DNA from: an uncultured Lentisphaerota bacterium | GTDB taxonomy: Bacteria; Verrucomicrobiota; Kiritimatiellia; CAIQIC01 | NCBI GenBank assembly: GCA_903889245.1 | Contig: CAISWQ010000056.1 | Location: 124,001-188,000 of the forward strand | Length of the DNA: 64,000 nucleotides | Direction: 5' to 3' | Shown here: one piece after another, positions 15,214-23,095 of the stretch | How the letters are laid out: each line of letters opens with the position of its first letter | Position numbering within the stretch: the stretch's first letter is position 1 | The notes under the pieces: generated by a model | Databases searched by the model: none | Seen by the model: only the letters and a program-made list of their open reading frames with translations | What the model was told of the DNA's origin: nothing | Program-made: the position numbers and the translations under genes

Positions 15214-15963
15214 TCAGAAGTTGAAGGCGAGGCCGAACCGGCCGGTGGCGCCGGAAATATCCAGCTTGCCGCGCTCCGTTTCGCCGCCCTCGCTCAAGGT
15301 GGCGGCTCCGGCGAAGCGGTAGCCGCCGCCGGCGAACAACGTCAGCACCGGATTGGGCCGCCACGCGAGGCCGGCCTGCACCTGCGCCCACGGGAAACCG
15401 GCGTCATAGGTGTGGATGGTGGTGGCCTGCCCCTTGGGCGTGTCGAGTGTATCGAGTCGCGCGCCGCCCATGCCGGCGGAGAGCTGTGTGAACAACTGCC
15501 AGTGCGTCTCGCGCACGAGCTGGTAGTTGAGGACCACCGCGCCGAGGCCGGCCATGAGGTCGCTGCGCGCGTAGCTGCCGTCTTCCAGCTTGGAGTCGCC
15601 GGCCAGCAGCGAACCGAAGGAGAGACCCAGGCGCAGCTTGGGATCGCCGACCTGCCAGAGCAGCGCGACCTCGCCGCCGCCGGCCCGCGAGAGGTCGAGC
15701 GTGCTGCCCAGTGCGCTCTGGCTGCCGGGGCTGACCTTGGCGAGGCCGGAGATTTCGGCCGCGACCGAGACGCCCAGGCGCGTGAAGAAGCCTTCCGGCA
15801 GCGGCTTCCAGAATTTGGACTCCAGCTTCTGGTAGAACAGTTGCGCCTCGTCCGGCGTCATCTTGTCCACCGCGTTGAGCAGGTCCTGCGGACTGGTTTC
15901 CGCGCGCGCCCCCCACATTAGCAGGCTGGCGAGGGTCAACATCATCAAGCCGTGTTTTTGCAT
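15214..15963 (-). CDS. Outer-membrane beta-barrel-like protein of unknown function
   Basis: This protein of about 250 residues has a signal peptide (MQKHGLMMLTLASLLMWGARA), a short helical part (SPQDLLNAVDKMTPDEAQLFYQKLESKFW) and about eight alternating amphipathic strands. It ends in the aromatic FGLAFNF expected for BAM-dependent insertion. The start is supported by AAAGGAAC 8 nt upstream and a promoter just beyond. It converges on the TPR membrane gene with only 5 nt between stops. It is probably a small outer-membrane barrel; the cargo or ligand is unknown. Confidence 0.65.
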   Translation of the reverse strand: MQKHGLMMLTLASLLMWGARAETSPQDLLNAVDKMTPDEAQLFYQKLESKFWKPLPEGFFTRLGVSVAAEISGLAKVSPGSQSALGSTLDLSRAGGGEVALLWQVGDPKLRLGLSFGSLLAGDSKLEDGSYARSDLMAGLGAVVLNYQLVRETHWQLFTQLSAGMGGARLDTLDTPKGQATTIHTYDAGFPWAQVQAGLAWRPNPVLTLFAGGGYRFAGAATLSEGGETERGKLDISGATGRFGLAFNF

Positions 15964-15991
15964 AGCGGGGTTCCTTTCTGAAACGGGAAAG

Positions 15992-16019
15992 ATTCTAGGA
16001 GCCGTGACGGGGATTACAA
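15992..16019 (-). promoter_or_regulatory. Promoter of the beta-barrel gene
   Basis: On the minus strand, TTGTAA (16019-16014) and TAGAAT (15997-15992) are 16 bp apart, followed by a short leader with a ribosome binding site. Confidence 0.55.
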
Positions 16020-16039
16020 CCCTTTTGCCTTCGCCATGC

Positions 16040-16068
16040 TTGACCTGCGGTGGGGCGCACGGCATCCT
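16040..16068 (+). promoter_or_regulatory. Promoter of larBC, leaderless geometry
   Basis: TTGACC (16040-16045), 17 bp, CATCCT (16063-16068), then 7 nt to the larB ATG. The -35 is good and the -10 is weak. Confidence 0.4.
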
Positions 16069-16075
16069 CCGGCGC

Positions 16076-16837
16076 ATGGAATTTGAGCCGCTCTTGAAAA
16101 AGGTCGCTGGTGGCAAGCTGGGCGTGGCGCGCGCCGCGAAACTGTTGCGACGCGGGCACGAGCACGATCTGGGTTTTGCGCGTGTGGACCTCGCCCGCCA
16201 CCGGCGGTGTGGTGTGCCGGAGGTCATCTATTGTGCCGGCAAAACGCCCGTGCAGGTCGCGCACATCATCGGCACGATGCTCGCGGCCCGGCACAATGTC
16301 TACGGCACGCGCTGCCCGCCGGAGATGTTCGCCAAACTGCAGGGACAATATCCCGCGCTCGTCTATCACGAGTCCGCGCGCGCGATCACGCTCGACGTCG
16401 TCCCGCTGCCGAAGCCTGCCGGCCAGATTGCGGTGGTCTGCGCGGGCACCTCCGACCTGCCGGTCGCGGCCGAGGCCGCGTTGACCGCGGAGCGCATGGG
16501 CGCGCGCGTGACGGCCGTCCACGATGTCGGCGTCGCCGGGCTGCACCGGCTGATGCGCCACCTGCCCGTGTTGAAGAAATGCAACGCGGTCATCGTCGTC
16601 GCCGGTATGGAGGGGGCGCTGCCCTCGGTCGTCGGCGGCCTGCTCGACCGGCCGCTGATCGCCGTGCCAACCAGCGTCGGTTACGGCATGAACCTCCAGG
16701 GCGTCAGCACGCTGCTCGCGATGCTCAACTCGTGCGTGCCCGGCGTGACGGTGGTCAATGTGGATAACGGTTTCGGGGCCGGCGTCGCCGCCGCGATGAT
16801 CAACCGCATGGCGGCGGGAGCAAAGAAGGCGCGATGA
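16076..16837 (+). CDS. larB: LarB, pyridinium-3,5-biscarboxylic acid mononucleotide synthase
   Basis: This protein of about 253 residues matches LarB, which carboxylates and hydrolyses nicotinic acid adenine dinucleotide in the first step of nickel-pincer nucleotide synthesis. Family blocks are seen: DLARHRRCGVPEVIYCAGKTPVQV (near the N-terminus), then the AIR-carboxylase-like half with VCAGTSDLPVAAEAALTAERMGARV, DVGVAGLHRL, VVAGMEGALPSVVGGL, PTSVGYGMNLQGVSTLLAMLNSCVPGV and VVNVDNGFGAGVAAAMI. The stop overlaps larC (ATGA). No lactate racemase (larA) or larE is in the window, so the client enzyme lies elsewhere. The nickel regulon at 59-63 kb fits this need. Confidence 0.95.
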   Translation: MEFEPLLKKVAGGKLGVARAAKLLRRGHEHDLGFARVDLARHRRCGVPEVIYCAGKTPVQVAHIIGTMLAARHNVYGTRCPPEMFAKLQGQYPALVYHESARAITLDVVPLPKPAGQIAVVCAGTSDLPVAAEAALTAERMGARVTAVHDVGVAGLHRLMRHLPVLKKCNAVIVVAGMEGALPSVVGGLLDRPLIAVPTSVGYGMNLQGVSTLLAMLNSCVPGVTVVNVDNGFGAGVAAAMINRMAAGAKKAR

Positions 16838-18126
16838 AAATCCTGCACTTACAGGGCGTGGGCGGCGCGAGCGGCGACATGATCCTGGCCGCGCTGGCCG
16901 ACCTCGGCGTGGACCTGAAAAAAATCCAGCGCCAACTCGCCTCGCTACAGCTTGAGCCCTTCAAGATTCTTTCGCGAACCTTTGGCTCGCACGGCCTGCA
17001 CGGCACCCAGATTGATGTGAAGCTGTCAGCCGTCAGCCATCAGCATTCTGCAAGACACGCGACACGCAACACGCGACACGAGACGCCTCACCACCATCAT
17101 CACGGCCGTTCGTTCCGCGACATCCGCCATCTGATTGCGCACAGCACGCTGCCGGAGGCGGTGCGCGCCGAAAGCATCGCCGTCTTCCAGCGGCTGGCCG
17201 AGTCCGAGGCGAAGATGCACGCCGTGCCGGTGAACGACGTGCACTTCCACGAAATCGGGGCGGTGGATTCCCTCGTGGATATTGTCGGCGCCTGCCTCGC
17301 CAAAGCGGAGCTGGGGGTGGGGCCGGTGGTGGTGGATCCGCTGCCGCTTGGCAGCGGCACGGTCCACTGCGCGCACGGCGTCTATCCCGTGCCCGCGCCG
17401 GCGACACTCGAACTGCTGCGCGGCTTCCCGGTCGCGTCCAGCGACGAGACCGGCGAGCTGGTCACGCCGACCGGCGCGGCGCTGCTGATGGCGTGGCGCA
17501 ACCTCGACCACGTCCCCGCAGGAGGCCGCATCGTCCAGGCCGGCCACGGCTTTGGCCATCGTGAGCTGAAGCATCGGCCGAACCTGCTGCGCGCCGTGCT
17601 GCTCGAAACCGGCGCCGTTGCCGCGCCGGGGAACGACGAGTGCGCGGTGCTGGAATGTAATCTTGATGACACGACGCCGGAATTGATCGGCGCGCTGACC
17701 GCGCAGCTTCTGACCGCCGGCGCGCTTGATGTCTTTACCACGGCGATCCAGATGAAGAAGCAGCGGCCCGGCGTCCTGCTTTCCGTCCTCTGCCACGCGG
17801 CGGAGAAGCCGGCCTTGCTGGATTTGATTTTCCGCGGTAGCACGACCTTTGGCGTACGCGAACACACGGTGCAACGGACGATCCTCGCGCGCCGTTTTGA
17901 AAAAGTTCGGACGCCGTTTGGCACGGTCAACGTGAAGATTGGCACATGGCACGGGGTGGACGTGACCGTCGCGCCGGAGATGGATGATTGCGTGGCGTTG
18001 GCGGCCAGACATGGTGTGACCGCACGCGCGGTCTATGAGGCCGCGTGCCGGCTTCCAAGGCTTGGAAAAAAGCCGGCCAGGGTTTTCCAACCCTTGGAAA
18101 AAGGTCCGCGGCGCACAAGAACATGA
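16834..18126 (+). CDS. larC: LarC, nickel insertion into the pincer cofactor
   Basis: This 430-residue LarC binds nickel and inserts it into the pincer nucleotide using CTP. The N-terminal domain has HLQGVGGASGDMILAALADLG, a His-rich loop (HHHHHGR), VNDVHFHEIGAVDSLVDIVGA and GSGTVHCAHGVYPVPAPATLELL. The LarC2 part has ECNLDDTTPELIGALTAQLL and TTAIQMKKQRPGVLLSVLC. The gene is continuous here, not split by the programmed frameshift known in lactobacilli. Two oddities stand out: about 22 extra residues just before the His-rich loop are encoded by a short-word repeat (17023-17094), and the last 25 residues are encoded by two palindromes (18052-18101). Confidence 0.95.
   Translation: MKILHLQGVGGASGDMILAALADLGVDLKKIQRQLASLQLEPFKILSRTFGSHGLHGTQIDVKLSAVSHQHSARHATRNTRHETPHHHHHGRSFRDIRHLIAHSTLPEAVRAESIAVFQRLAESEAKMHAVPVNDVHFHEIGAVDSLVDIVGACLAKAELGVGPVVVDPLPLGSGTVHCAHGVYPVPAPATLELLRGFPVASSDETGELVTPTGAALLMAWRNLDHVPAGGRIVQAGHGFGHRELKHRPNLLRAVLLETGAVAAPGNDECAVLECNLDDTTPELIGALTAQLLTAGALDVFTTAIQMKKQRPGVLLSVLCHAAEKPALLDLIFRGSTTFGVREHTVQRTILARRFEKVRTPFGTVNVKIGTWHGVDVTVAPEMDDCVALAARHGVTARAVYEAACRLPRLGKKPARVFQPLEKGPRRTRT
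17023..17094. repeat. Short-word repeat inserted in frame in larC
   Basis: A run of CAGCCGTCAGCCATCAGCA-type words followed by ACACGCGACACGCAACACG-type words lies within the coding frame. It encodes a low-complexity SAVSHQHSARHATRNTRHET-like segment before the His-rich loop. Confidence 0.75.
18052..18101. repeat. Palindrome array A4 (2 units) at the 3' end of larC
   Basis: CTTCCAAGGCTTGGAAAA (18052) and TTTTCCAACCCTTGGAAAA (18083), 31 bp apart. They encode the final residues of LarC (LPRLGKK and VFQPLEK). Confidence 0.9.
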
Positions 18127-18608
18127 AGACGGGCTTCCACCTCCTGACCTTGGCGACGCTGGCGGCGACGACCGTGCTGGCGGCTGATGACGAGGCGGCG
18201 CAGCCCACGCTCGCGTTGGTCGCCAGCAACTTTACCGAACGTGCAGGCGCGGTCGTGGCAGGGGAAGACCTCCACCTGGCACCGACGGGCATGGTCGCCT
18301 GCGCCTTGAGTTTTGCCACCAACCAGACCTGCGCCATCGTGGTCGTCGCGCGGGCGGCAGCGGCGGCGCAGCTTGCTGTGCGTTTGGATACGCACCCCCT
18401 GGCCACCGCGATCATCGCCACAAACCTAACCTCGCACAGCTTCCCGGTGTTGGTCAGCGCGGGAACGCATAAGCTGGCGCTGGCGCCGTTGGGCGGCACG
18501 AATACGGTGACCATCGCCAGTGTCATGTTGCTTGGCGCGCCACTGCCGCAGTTAGTGACGACCAACCAGCTTCAGCGTCCCGCCTGGGATGCGCCGGTGG
18601 GACGGTGA
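18123..18608 (+). CDS. Exported beta-rich protein of unknown function
   Basis: This 162-residue protein has a clear signal peptide (MKTGFHLLTLATLAATTVLA) followed by a single beta-strand-rich domain. The domain has features such as GMVACALSFATNQTCAIVVVARA and GTHKLALAPLGGTNTVTIASVMLLG. The latter pattern (ligand-like value plus a terminal strand) resembles carbohydrate-binding beta-sandwich modules, but similarity is weak. The ATG overlaps the larC stop (ATGA). It lies 7 nt upstream of a glycosyltransferase gene, so it may be co-transcribed. I do not recognise a family. Confidence 0.6.
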   Translation: MKTGFHLLTLATLAATTVLAADDEAAQPTLALVASNFTERAGAVVAGEDLHLAPTGMVACALSFATNQTCAIVVVARAAAAAQLAVRLDTHPLATAIIATNLTSHSFPVLVSAGTHKLALAPLGGTNTVTIASVMLLGAPLPQLVTTNQLQRPAWDAPVGR

Positions 18609-18615
18609 GCCAGCC

Positions 18616-19791
18616 ATGCGTATTCTGCTCATAGCCCCGCAGCCTTTCTATCAGGAACGCGGCACACCCATCGCGGTGGATCTCTTGTTGCGCGTCTTGA
18701 GTGCGCGTGGCGACGAGGTCCATGTGGCGACGTTCCACGAGGGCGCGCCGGTCAACTATCCCGGCGTCACCCTGCATCGCATTGCGCCGCCGCCGCTGGC
18801 GCGCGGTGTGCCGCCGGGCTTCTCGGCGAAGAAACTCATCTGCGATGCCGCGCTGTTTTTCCTCGTCAACCGGCTTGTGCGCGAGGTGCGGCCGCAACTC
18901 ATCCACGCGGTCGAGGAGTCGGTGTTCCTCGCGCGCCGCCTCTGGCGGCGGAGCGGCCTCCCCTATGTCTATGACATGGACTCCTCGCTCGCGCGGCAAC
19001 TGGTCGAGAGCCAGCCGGTACTGCGTGGGTTCGGGAAGTTTTTCCAAGGCATGGAGGCGCGCGCCTGCCGCGAGGCCACACACGTTGTGCCGGTCTGCGA
19101 TGCGCTGGCCGCCATCGCCCGTGCGGCCGGCGCGCGGCGGGTGACGCTGTTGCGTGATGTCTCGTTGCTGGACCGGGCCAGCGGTGAGCCCGTGGCCGAT
19201 CTGCGTACGGAGTTGAAACTGGCCGGGCCGCTGTTCCTCTACGTCGGCAATCTGGAAACATACCAGGGCGTGGCTCTACTCCTGGAAGGCTGGGCGCACG
19301 CGGTGCGGCAACGGCCGGTGATGAGCCTGGTGTTCGTCGGCGGCACGGCGGAGCAGGCGGAACTTTACCGGCGCCGCGCGACGGCGTTGGGGGTGGCGGC
19401 GAGCGCGCATTTCGTCGGCCCGCGGCCGGTCGGCGCGCTGGCGGGGCTGCTGGCGCAGGCCGATGTACTCGTCTCGCCGCGGACGCGCGGCAACAACACG
19501 CCGATGAAGATCTATTCCTATCTGGAGGCTGGCAAAGCGTTGCTGGCGACCGACCTGCCGACGCACACGCAGGTCCTGACGCCGGCCGTGGCCCGGCTGG
19601 CGGCCGCCGAGCCGGTGGCGTTCGGCGCGGCTATCGCCGAACTGGCCGGCGACGCCGCCCTGCGCGCGCGACTTGGGGCGGCGGCGCGGGCCGAGGCGCA
19701 GGCAAAATACAGCTTTGAGGTTTTCCGCGCGACGGTGCATGGTCTTTATGACGAACTGGAACAACACGTGAAGGGAATGGGAGCATGCTGA
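18616..19791 (+). CDS. Glycosyltransferase family 4-like
   Basis: This GT-B fold glycosyltransferase has 392 residues. The N-terminal half opens MRILLIAPQPFYQERGTPIAVDLLLRVL, typical of GT4 enzymes binding the acceptor. The C-terminal half has LFLYVGNLETYQGVALLLEGW and VFVGG. The donor-sugar loop is altered: LVSPRTRGNNTPMKIYSYLEAGKALLATDLPTH, where the usual E-x(7)-E is replaced around PMKIYSYLEAGK. It likely builds an envelope polysaccharide; the sugar cannot be read from sequence. A palindrome-like TTTTTCCAAGGCATGG at about 19039 lies in frame. It overlaps the SGNH gene by 7 nt. Confidence 0.88.
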   Translation: MRILLIAPQPFYQERGTPIAVDLLLRVLSARGDEVHVATFHEGAPVNYPGVTLHRIAPPPLARGVPPGFSAKKLICDAALFFLVNRLVREVRPQLIHAVEESVFLARRLWRRSGLPYVYDMDSSLARQLVESQPVLRGFGKFFQGMEARACREATHVVPVCDALAAIARAAGARRVTLLRDVSLLDRASGEPVADLRTELKLAGPLFLYVGNLETYQGVALLLEGWAHAVRQRPVMSLVFVGGTAEQAELYRRRATALGVAASAHFVGPRPVGALAGLLAQADVLVSPRTRGNNTPMKIYSYLEAGKALLATDLPTHTQVLTPAVARLAAAEPVAFGAAIAELAGDAALRARLGAAARAEAQAKYSFEVFRATVHGLYDELEQHVKGMGAC

Positions 19792-20414
19792 AACAGAGGA
19801 TGGTCGCAGGAGTCCTGTTGCTGGCGCTGGCGGGCTGTGGTGGCGATGGTACAGCTACGGGTGGCGGCGCCACAAATTTCGGGAACAACAACGGGCAGGT
19901 GGTGGTGGCGTTGGGCGATAGCCTTGTGGCTGGCGTGCCCGGCGGCGGCGCGCCGTGGCCGGCGCGGCTTGCCGGGTTGAGCGGCAAGACGGTGATCAAC
20001 GCCGGCATCGGCGGCGAGGAGAGTAGCGGCGCGTTGAGCCGTTGCGGCCGGCTGCTGGCTGCCTACAAACCGGGTTACCTGCTCATCCTGACGGGCGCGA
20101 ACGATGCCATCATGGGTTATAGCACCGACAACGCCGTGGCGAACATCCGCGCGATGGTGCAAAAGGCAAAGGCTAACGGGACCGTGCCGGTGGTGGCGAC
20201 CTTGTTGCCCATGACCGGCGAGCACGGCCTCTTTGATGGTTCGGCGCAACGTATCAGCGCGGGTATCCGCGGGGTGGCTTCGTCCGAGGGCGTGGCGCTG
20301 GTTGATCTCCAAGGCGAATTTGGCGCCGGGACCGGCCTGCTCATCGGCGACGGCCTGCACCCGAACGACGCGGGCAACCAACTCATGGCGCTGGCTTTCA
20401 ACGACGCGCTCTGA
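19785..20414 (+). CDS. SGNH/GDSL-family lipoprotein esterase
   Basis: This 209-residue lipoprotein (lipobox L-A-G-C) has a full SGNH hydrolase fold. Block I is VALGDSLVAG (catalytic Ser), block II has the Gly in INAGIGGEESSGAL, block III is LTGANDAI (Asn), and block V is GDGLHPN (Asp and His). The product is close to TesA-like lysophospholipase/arylesterases. It overlaps the glycosyltransferase gene, suggesting action on the same polysaccharide, for example as a deacetylase, but this is inference. Confidence 0.9.
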   Translation: MLKQRMVAGVLLLALAGCGGDGTATGGGATNFGNNNGQVVVALGDSLVAGVPGGGAPWPARLAGLSGKTVINAGIGGEESSGALSRCGRLLAAYKPGYLLILTGANDAIMGYSTDNAVANIRAMVQKAKANGTVPVVATLLPMTGEHGLFDGSAQRISAGIRGVASSEGVALVDLQGEFGAGTGLLIGDGLHPNDAGNQLMALAFNDAL

Positions 20415-20488
20415 GGCGCAGCCTCGTCCCTGCCCGCGCGCGTTGGTGCTCCGGAGGGGTGGCCGGGCAGGGTGACGCCAGTCAACGC

Positions 20489-20535
20489 TTTTCCTGGCCT
20501 TGGGAAAAAACCGCCGGATTTTTCCAAGGCTGGGA
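20489..20535. repeat. Palindrome array A5 (2 units)
   Basis: TTTTCCTGGCCTTGGGAAAA (20489) and TTTTCCAAGGCTGGGA (20520), 31 bp apart, lie between the SGNH gene and the tRNA. The rest of this 189-bp space shows no gene. Confidence 0.85.
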
Positions 20536-20603
20536 CTCCCGACGGATTCACGCTTGCAGGCGCGGCGGTGAATCAGTAGTTTCGGCGCGCCCGATTCACT
20601 CCC

Positions 20604-20695
20604 GGAGAGGTGCCAGAGCGGTTGATTGGGCACGCCTGGAAAGCGTGTTGTCTCCGAAAGGGGGCACGAGGGTTCGAATCCCTCCCTCTCCGCCA
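20604..20695 (+). tRNA. tRNA-Ser (anticodon GGA)
   Basis: This 92-nt class II tRNA includes an encoded CCA end. The acceptor stem is GGAGAGG with CCTCTCC (discriminator G), the anticodon loop is CTGGAAA (reads UCC/UCU serine codons), a long variable arm is present (TTGTCTCCGAAAGGGGGCAC), and the T-arm contains GGTTCGAATCC. Confidence 0.97.
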
Positions 20696-20708
20696 TCCCC
20701 AGGGCCTG

Positions 20709-21239
20709 CTAGGGCGGTGCACTATGCAAGCCGCCGCGCATGTGCATCGGCATGTTCTTGGGTGTCTCATGCGGCTTGCTTTTGTCAATCTGCCGCTGGA
20801 TCACCAGATAGGCGGCTGTACCCACGAAGAGCGCGATGATGAGCGCCACCGTGACGACGCGGGCCTTCGGATCGGGATCAACATTGGGCTTGCAAGGTTT
20901 CGTCGCGAACGAGCGCGGGAACGGTTGTTCCAGTTTGCTGGCCTGCCGGTCGGCCTCCAGCAGGGGGGCCAGGGTGGGTTTCGCCGAGCCCGGTTGCGCG
21001 GCACCAGGGAGGGGCTCTTGCGCCTCCGCCTTGGGCTGGGTGGCGAGATAACGCCGGAGGTCGTCCTTGGTGAAACGTTTGAGTGGCTCGAACTGGTCGC
21101 TCGCCACCGCAATGCCGGGCGCCTCCCTGGACAGGGTCTCAAGATATTTCTTGAGGTCTTCCTTGGTGTAGCGCTTGAGCGGTTCGTAGGGATCCTCCGC
21201 CATGACGTTTGCGGATGCGGCTTGGTCTTTCGTGTTCAT
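20709..21239 (-). CDS. Single-pass membrane protein with two EPLKRxTKxDL repeats
   Basis: This protein of 176 residues has no recognised family. Two tandem units, EPLKRYTKEDLKKYLETL and EPLKRFTKDDLRRYLATQ (about residues 19-69), look like helical SAP- or LEM-like motifs that could bind DNA or protein. They are followed by a Pro/Ala-rich linker, then one membrane helix (VVTVALIIALFVGTAAYLVI) and a Met/His-rich tail. The repeats are at the N-terminus before the helix, hence probably cytoplasmic. The start was chosen for AGGAG 9 nt upstream. It lies downstream of the GH28 gene on the same strand. Confidence 0.65.
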   Translation of the reverse strand: MNTKDQAASANVMAEDPYEPLKRYTKEDLKKYLETLSREAPGIAVASDQFEPLKRFTKDDLRRYLATQPKAEAQEPLPGAAQPGSAKPTLAPLLEADRQASKLEQPFPRSFATKPCKPNVDPDPKARVVTVALIIALFVGTAAYLVIQRQIDKSKPHETPKNMPMHMRGGLHSAPP

Positions 21240-21268
21240 GTGATGAACTCCTGCCTTGGGTACGGATG

Positions 21269-22834
21269 TCACGGTTGATGCTTGAAGGCCTCCGCTGGTA
21301 GGCCGGTCGCCAGGTCGTAGATTCTCTTCGCGGCTTGCACGTCACTTTTTTCCAGCACGATGTTCTTGGTCTGATCGCCTTCGACATGCAACAGCAGGTC
21401 GGCGGGTGCGCGGAGGGCGACGCCGCTGAACCGCGCGCCGCGCGTCTGCACGCACCGCAGCAGCGCGGCGGCGTCGGTTGCGCCGGCGAGGTCGAGCCCG
21501 TTGACGGTGATGGCTTCGGCGTCGTCGAACAGCAGCGCGTGGCGCGCGTCCGCGGCGGCGGTGCGCAGCTTGATGTTCTCGAACCGGAGGCCTTTCACGT
21601 GGCGGCAGTAGAAGCCGTAGGCGGGCAACGTGCCGAACATCTTGCATTCGGGATAGGCCTCCGGCCGCTCGCGAATCTGGCGCGTGGTGTTGGTGATATT
21701 CCCGCCGCCCTCGAAGCCGAGGCTGATGTTTTGCAACAGCACGTCCTCGATCGGATGCCCCGGCAACCCGGCGATGGCGCAGCCGAGCGTCGAGCAGTTT
21801 TCGGCGGTGATGTTTTTGAGCTGCACCTTGCGCAAGGCGCCCACGCCCGGCCGCCGGCCGGTGGCATAGGGGCGGCCGCGATCGCCGAGCCGCAGGAAGA
21901 TGGGCGCCGAGACGCCGCGGATCTGCACCTCGCTGACGCTGACGTTCTCCAGCGTGCCGCCATCCACGATCTCCAGCGCGAGGCCGGCGAGGCCGCGTTG
22001 GTGGCCATAGATCACCTGTGAATTCGTCGGCGAGAACACGGTGCAGTTGGCGATCTGGATGTTGATGAACCCGCCGCCGGACTCCGTGCCCAGCTTCAGC
22101 GCGTTACAGTGGCTGCTGGAGACGCAGTTGGAAATCGTCACGTTGCGGCACGGCGTGCCGGAGGTGCTCTTGAGGCAGATGCCGTCATCGTCGGAATCCA
22201 CGTGGCAGTCGCTGATGACGACGTTCTCGCTGCTATCAATGTCCAGCCCGTCGTTGTTGAATGTGACGTGGTTGAAGACCGCGATGCCGTGGATGACCAC
22301 GTTGGTGCAGAGCCGGTAGTTCTGCATCCAACTGCCGGAGGCGCGCAGCCGGACGCCCTCCACGAGGATGTTCGCGCACTTCTCGAAGAACAGGTTCTTG
22401 GGCCGCCGGTGCTTGTCATCGCGGAAGGCGTCGCCGTTGCCATCAATCGTGCCCGCGCCGCGGATCGTGACATCGTGCACGCCCTCGCCGTGGAGCAGAT
22501 TGCGGAAGACCGGCTCCGGCTTGGCGGCGCCGGGCGCGGGCGGGAGGTAGTAGTCCTTCAGGTCGCGGCTGCCGAGCAGCGTCGCGCCGGCGTCGAACTG
22601 GAGCGTCACGCCGCTGCGCAACAGCAGCGCGCCGGTCAGGAACGTGCCGGCCGGGAAGCGGACGGTGCCGCCGCCGGCCGCGCCCGCGGCGTCCAGCGCC
22701 TTTTGCAGCGCTGCGGTGCACAGCGTCCGGCCGTCGGCCGCCGCGCCCTGATCCATGACGTTATAAACTTCTTCCACCGCGCCTGCCCGCAACCCGAGCG
22801 CGACCACCGCCGCCCAGCCGATTTTTCCACGCAT
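21269..22834 (-). CDS. Glycoside hydrolase family 28 (polygalacturonase-like), exported
   Basis: This 521-residue protein has a signal peptide and is a right-handed parallel beta-helix. The N-terminus has the pectate-lyase-superfamily entry DQGAAADGRTLCTAALQKALDAAGAAGGGTVRFPAGTF. The catalytic region has NNDGLDIDSS and DSDDDGICLKS, matching the GH28 Asp positions, and SSSHCNALKLGTES in place of the usual G-H-G loop. It probably acts on uronic acid or rhamnogalacturonan-type plant or algal glycans. AAAGGAG precedes the ATG at 22834. Palindrome array A6 lies between it and murJ. Confidence 0.88.
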   Translation of the reverse strand: MRGKIGWAAVVALGLRAGAVEEVYNVMDQGAAADGRTLCTAALQKALDAAGAAGGGTVRFPAGTFLTGALLLRSGVTLQFDAGATLLGSRDLKDYYLPPAPGAAKPEPVFRNLLHGEGVHDVTIRGAGTIDGNGDAFRDDKHRRPKNLFFEKCANILVEGVRLRASGSWMQNYRLCTNVVIHGIAVFNHVTFNNDGLDIDSSENVVISDCHVDSDDDGICLKSTSGTPCRNVTISNCVSSSHCNALKLGTESGGGFINIQIANCTVFSPTNSQVIYGHQRGLAGLALEIVDGGTLENVSVSEVQIRGVSAPIFLRLGDRGRPYATGRRPGVGALRKVQLKNITAENCSTLGCAIAGLPGHPIEDVLLQNISLGFEGGGNITNTTRQIRERPEAYPECKMFGTLPAYGFYCRHVKGLRFENIKLRTAAADARHALLFDDAEAITVNGLDLAGATDAAALLRCVQTRGARFSGVALRAPADLLLHVEGDQTKNIVLEKSDVQAAKRIYDLATGLPAEAFKHQP

Positions 22835-23018
22835 GACCAACTCCTTTCCACAACCGCGGCGAGGCTCGCGCATTCAAACGCCGGAGTCAATCCCGGCGGG
22901 GAAAGAGGGGCGAGCTGGGGCGCGGAAAAATTTCTACGGAAGAAGAGGGGACGCGCACTCCGTGCCTGTCGCAACAGAATCCGCGCCCGGAGTGCGTGGT
23001 CCACCTTGGCGGGGTGGC

Positions 23019-23068
23019 TTTTCCAAGCTCTGGAATAACGGCCGTTCCGGGTTCCCATCCTTGGAAAA
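23019..23068. repeat. Palindrome array A6 (2 units)
   Basis: TTTTCCAAGCTCTGGAA (23019) and TTCCCATCCTTGGAAAA (23052), 33 bp apart, fill part of the 261-bp gap between GH28 and murJ. Confidence 0.88.
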
Positions 23069-23095
23069 GCCGGCGAAGCCGGCCGTTCAGGCCGC

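Noticed and set aside
22109-23038. 309-residue plus-strand frame opposite GH28
   Set aside because: Antisense to the beta-helix enzyme, with no motif, and it runs into the palindrome array.
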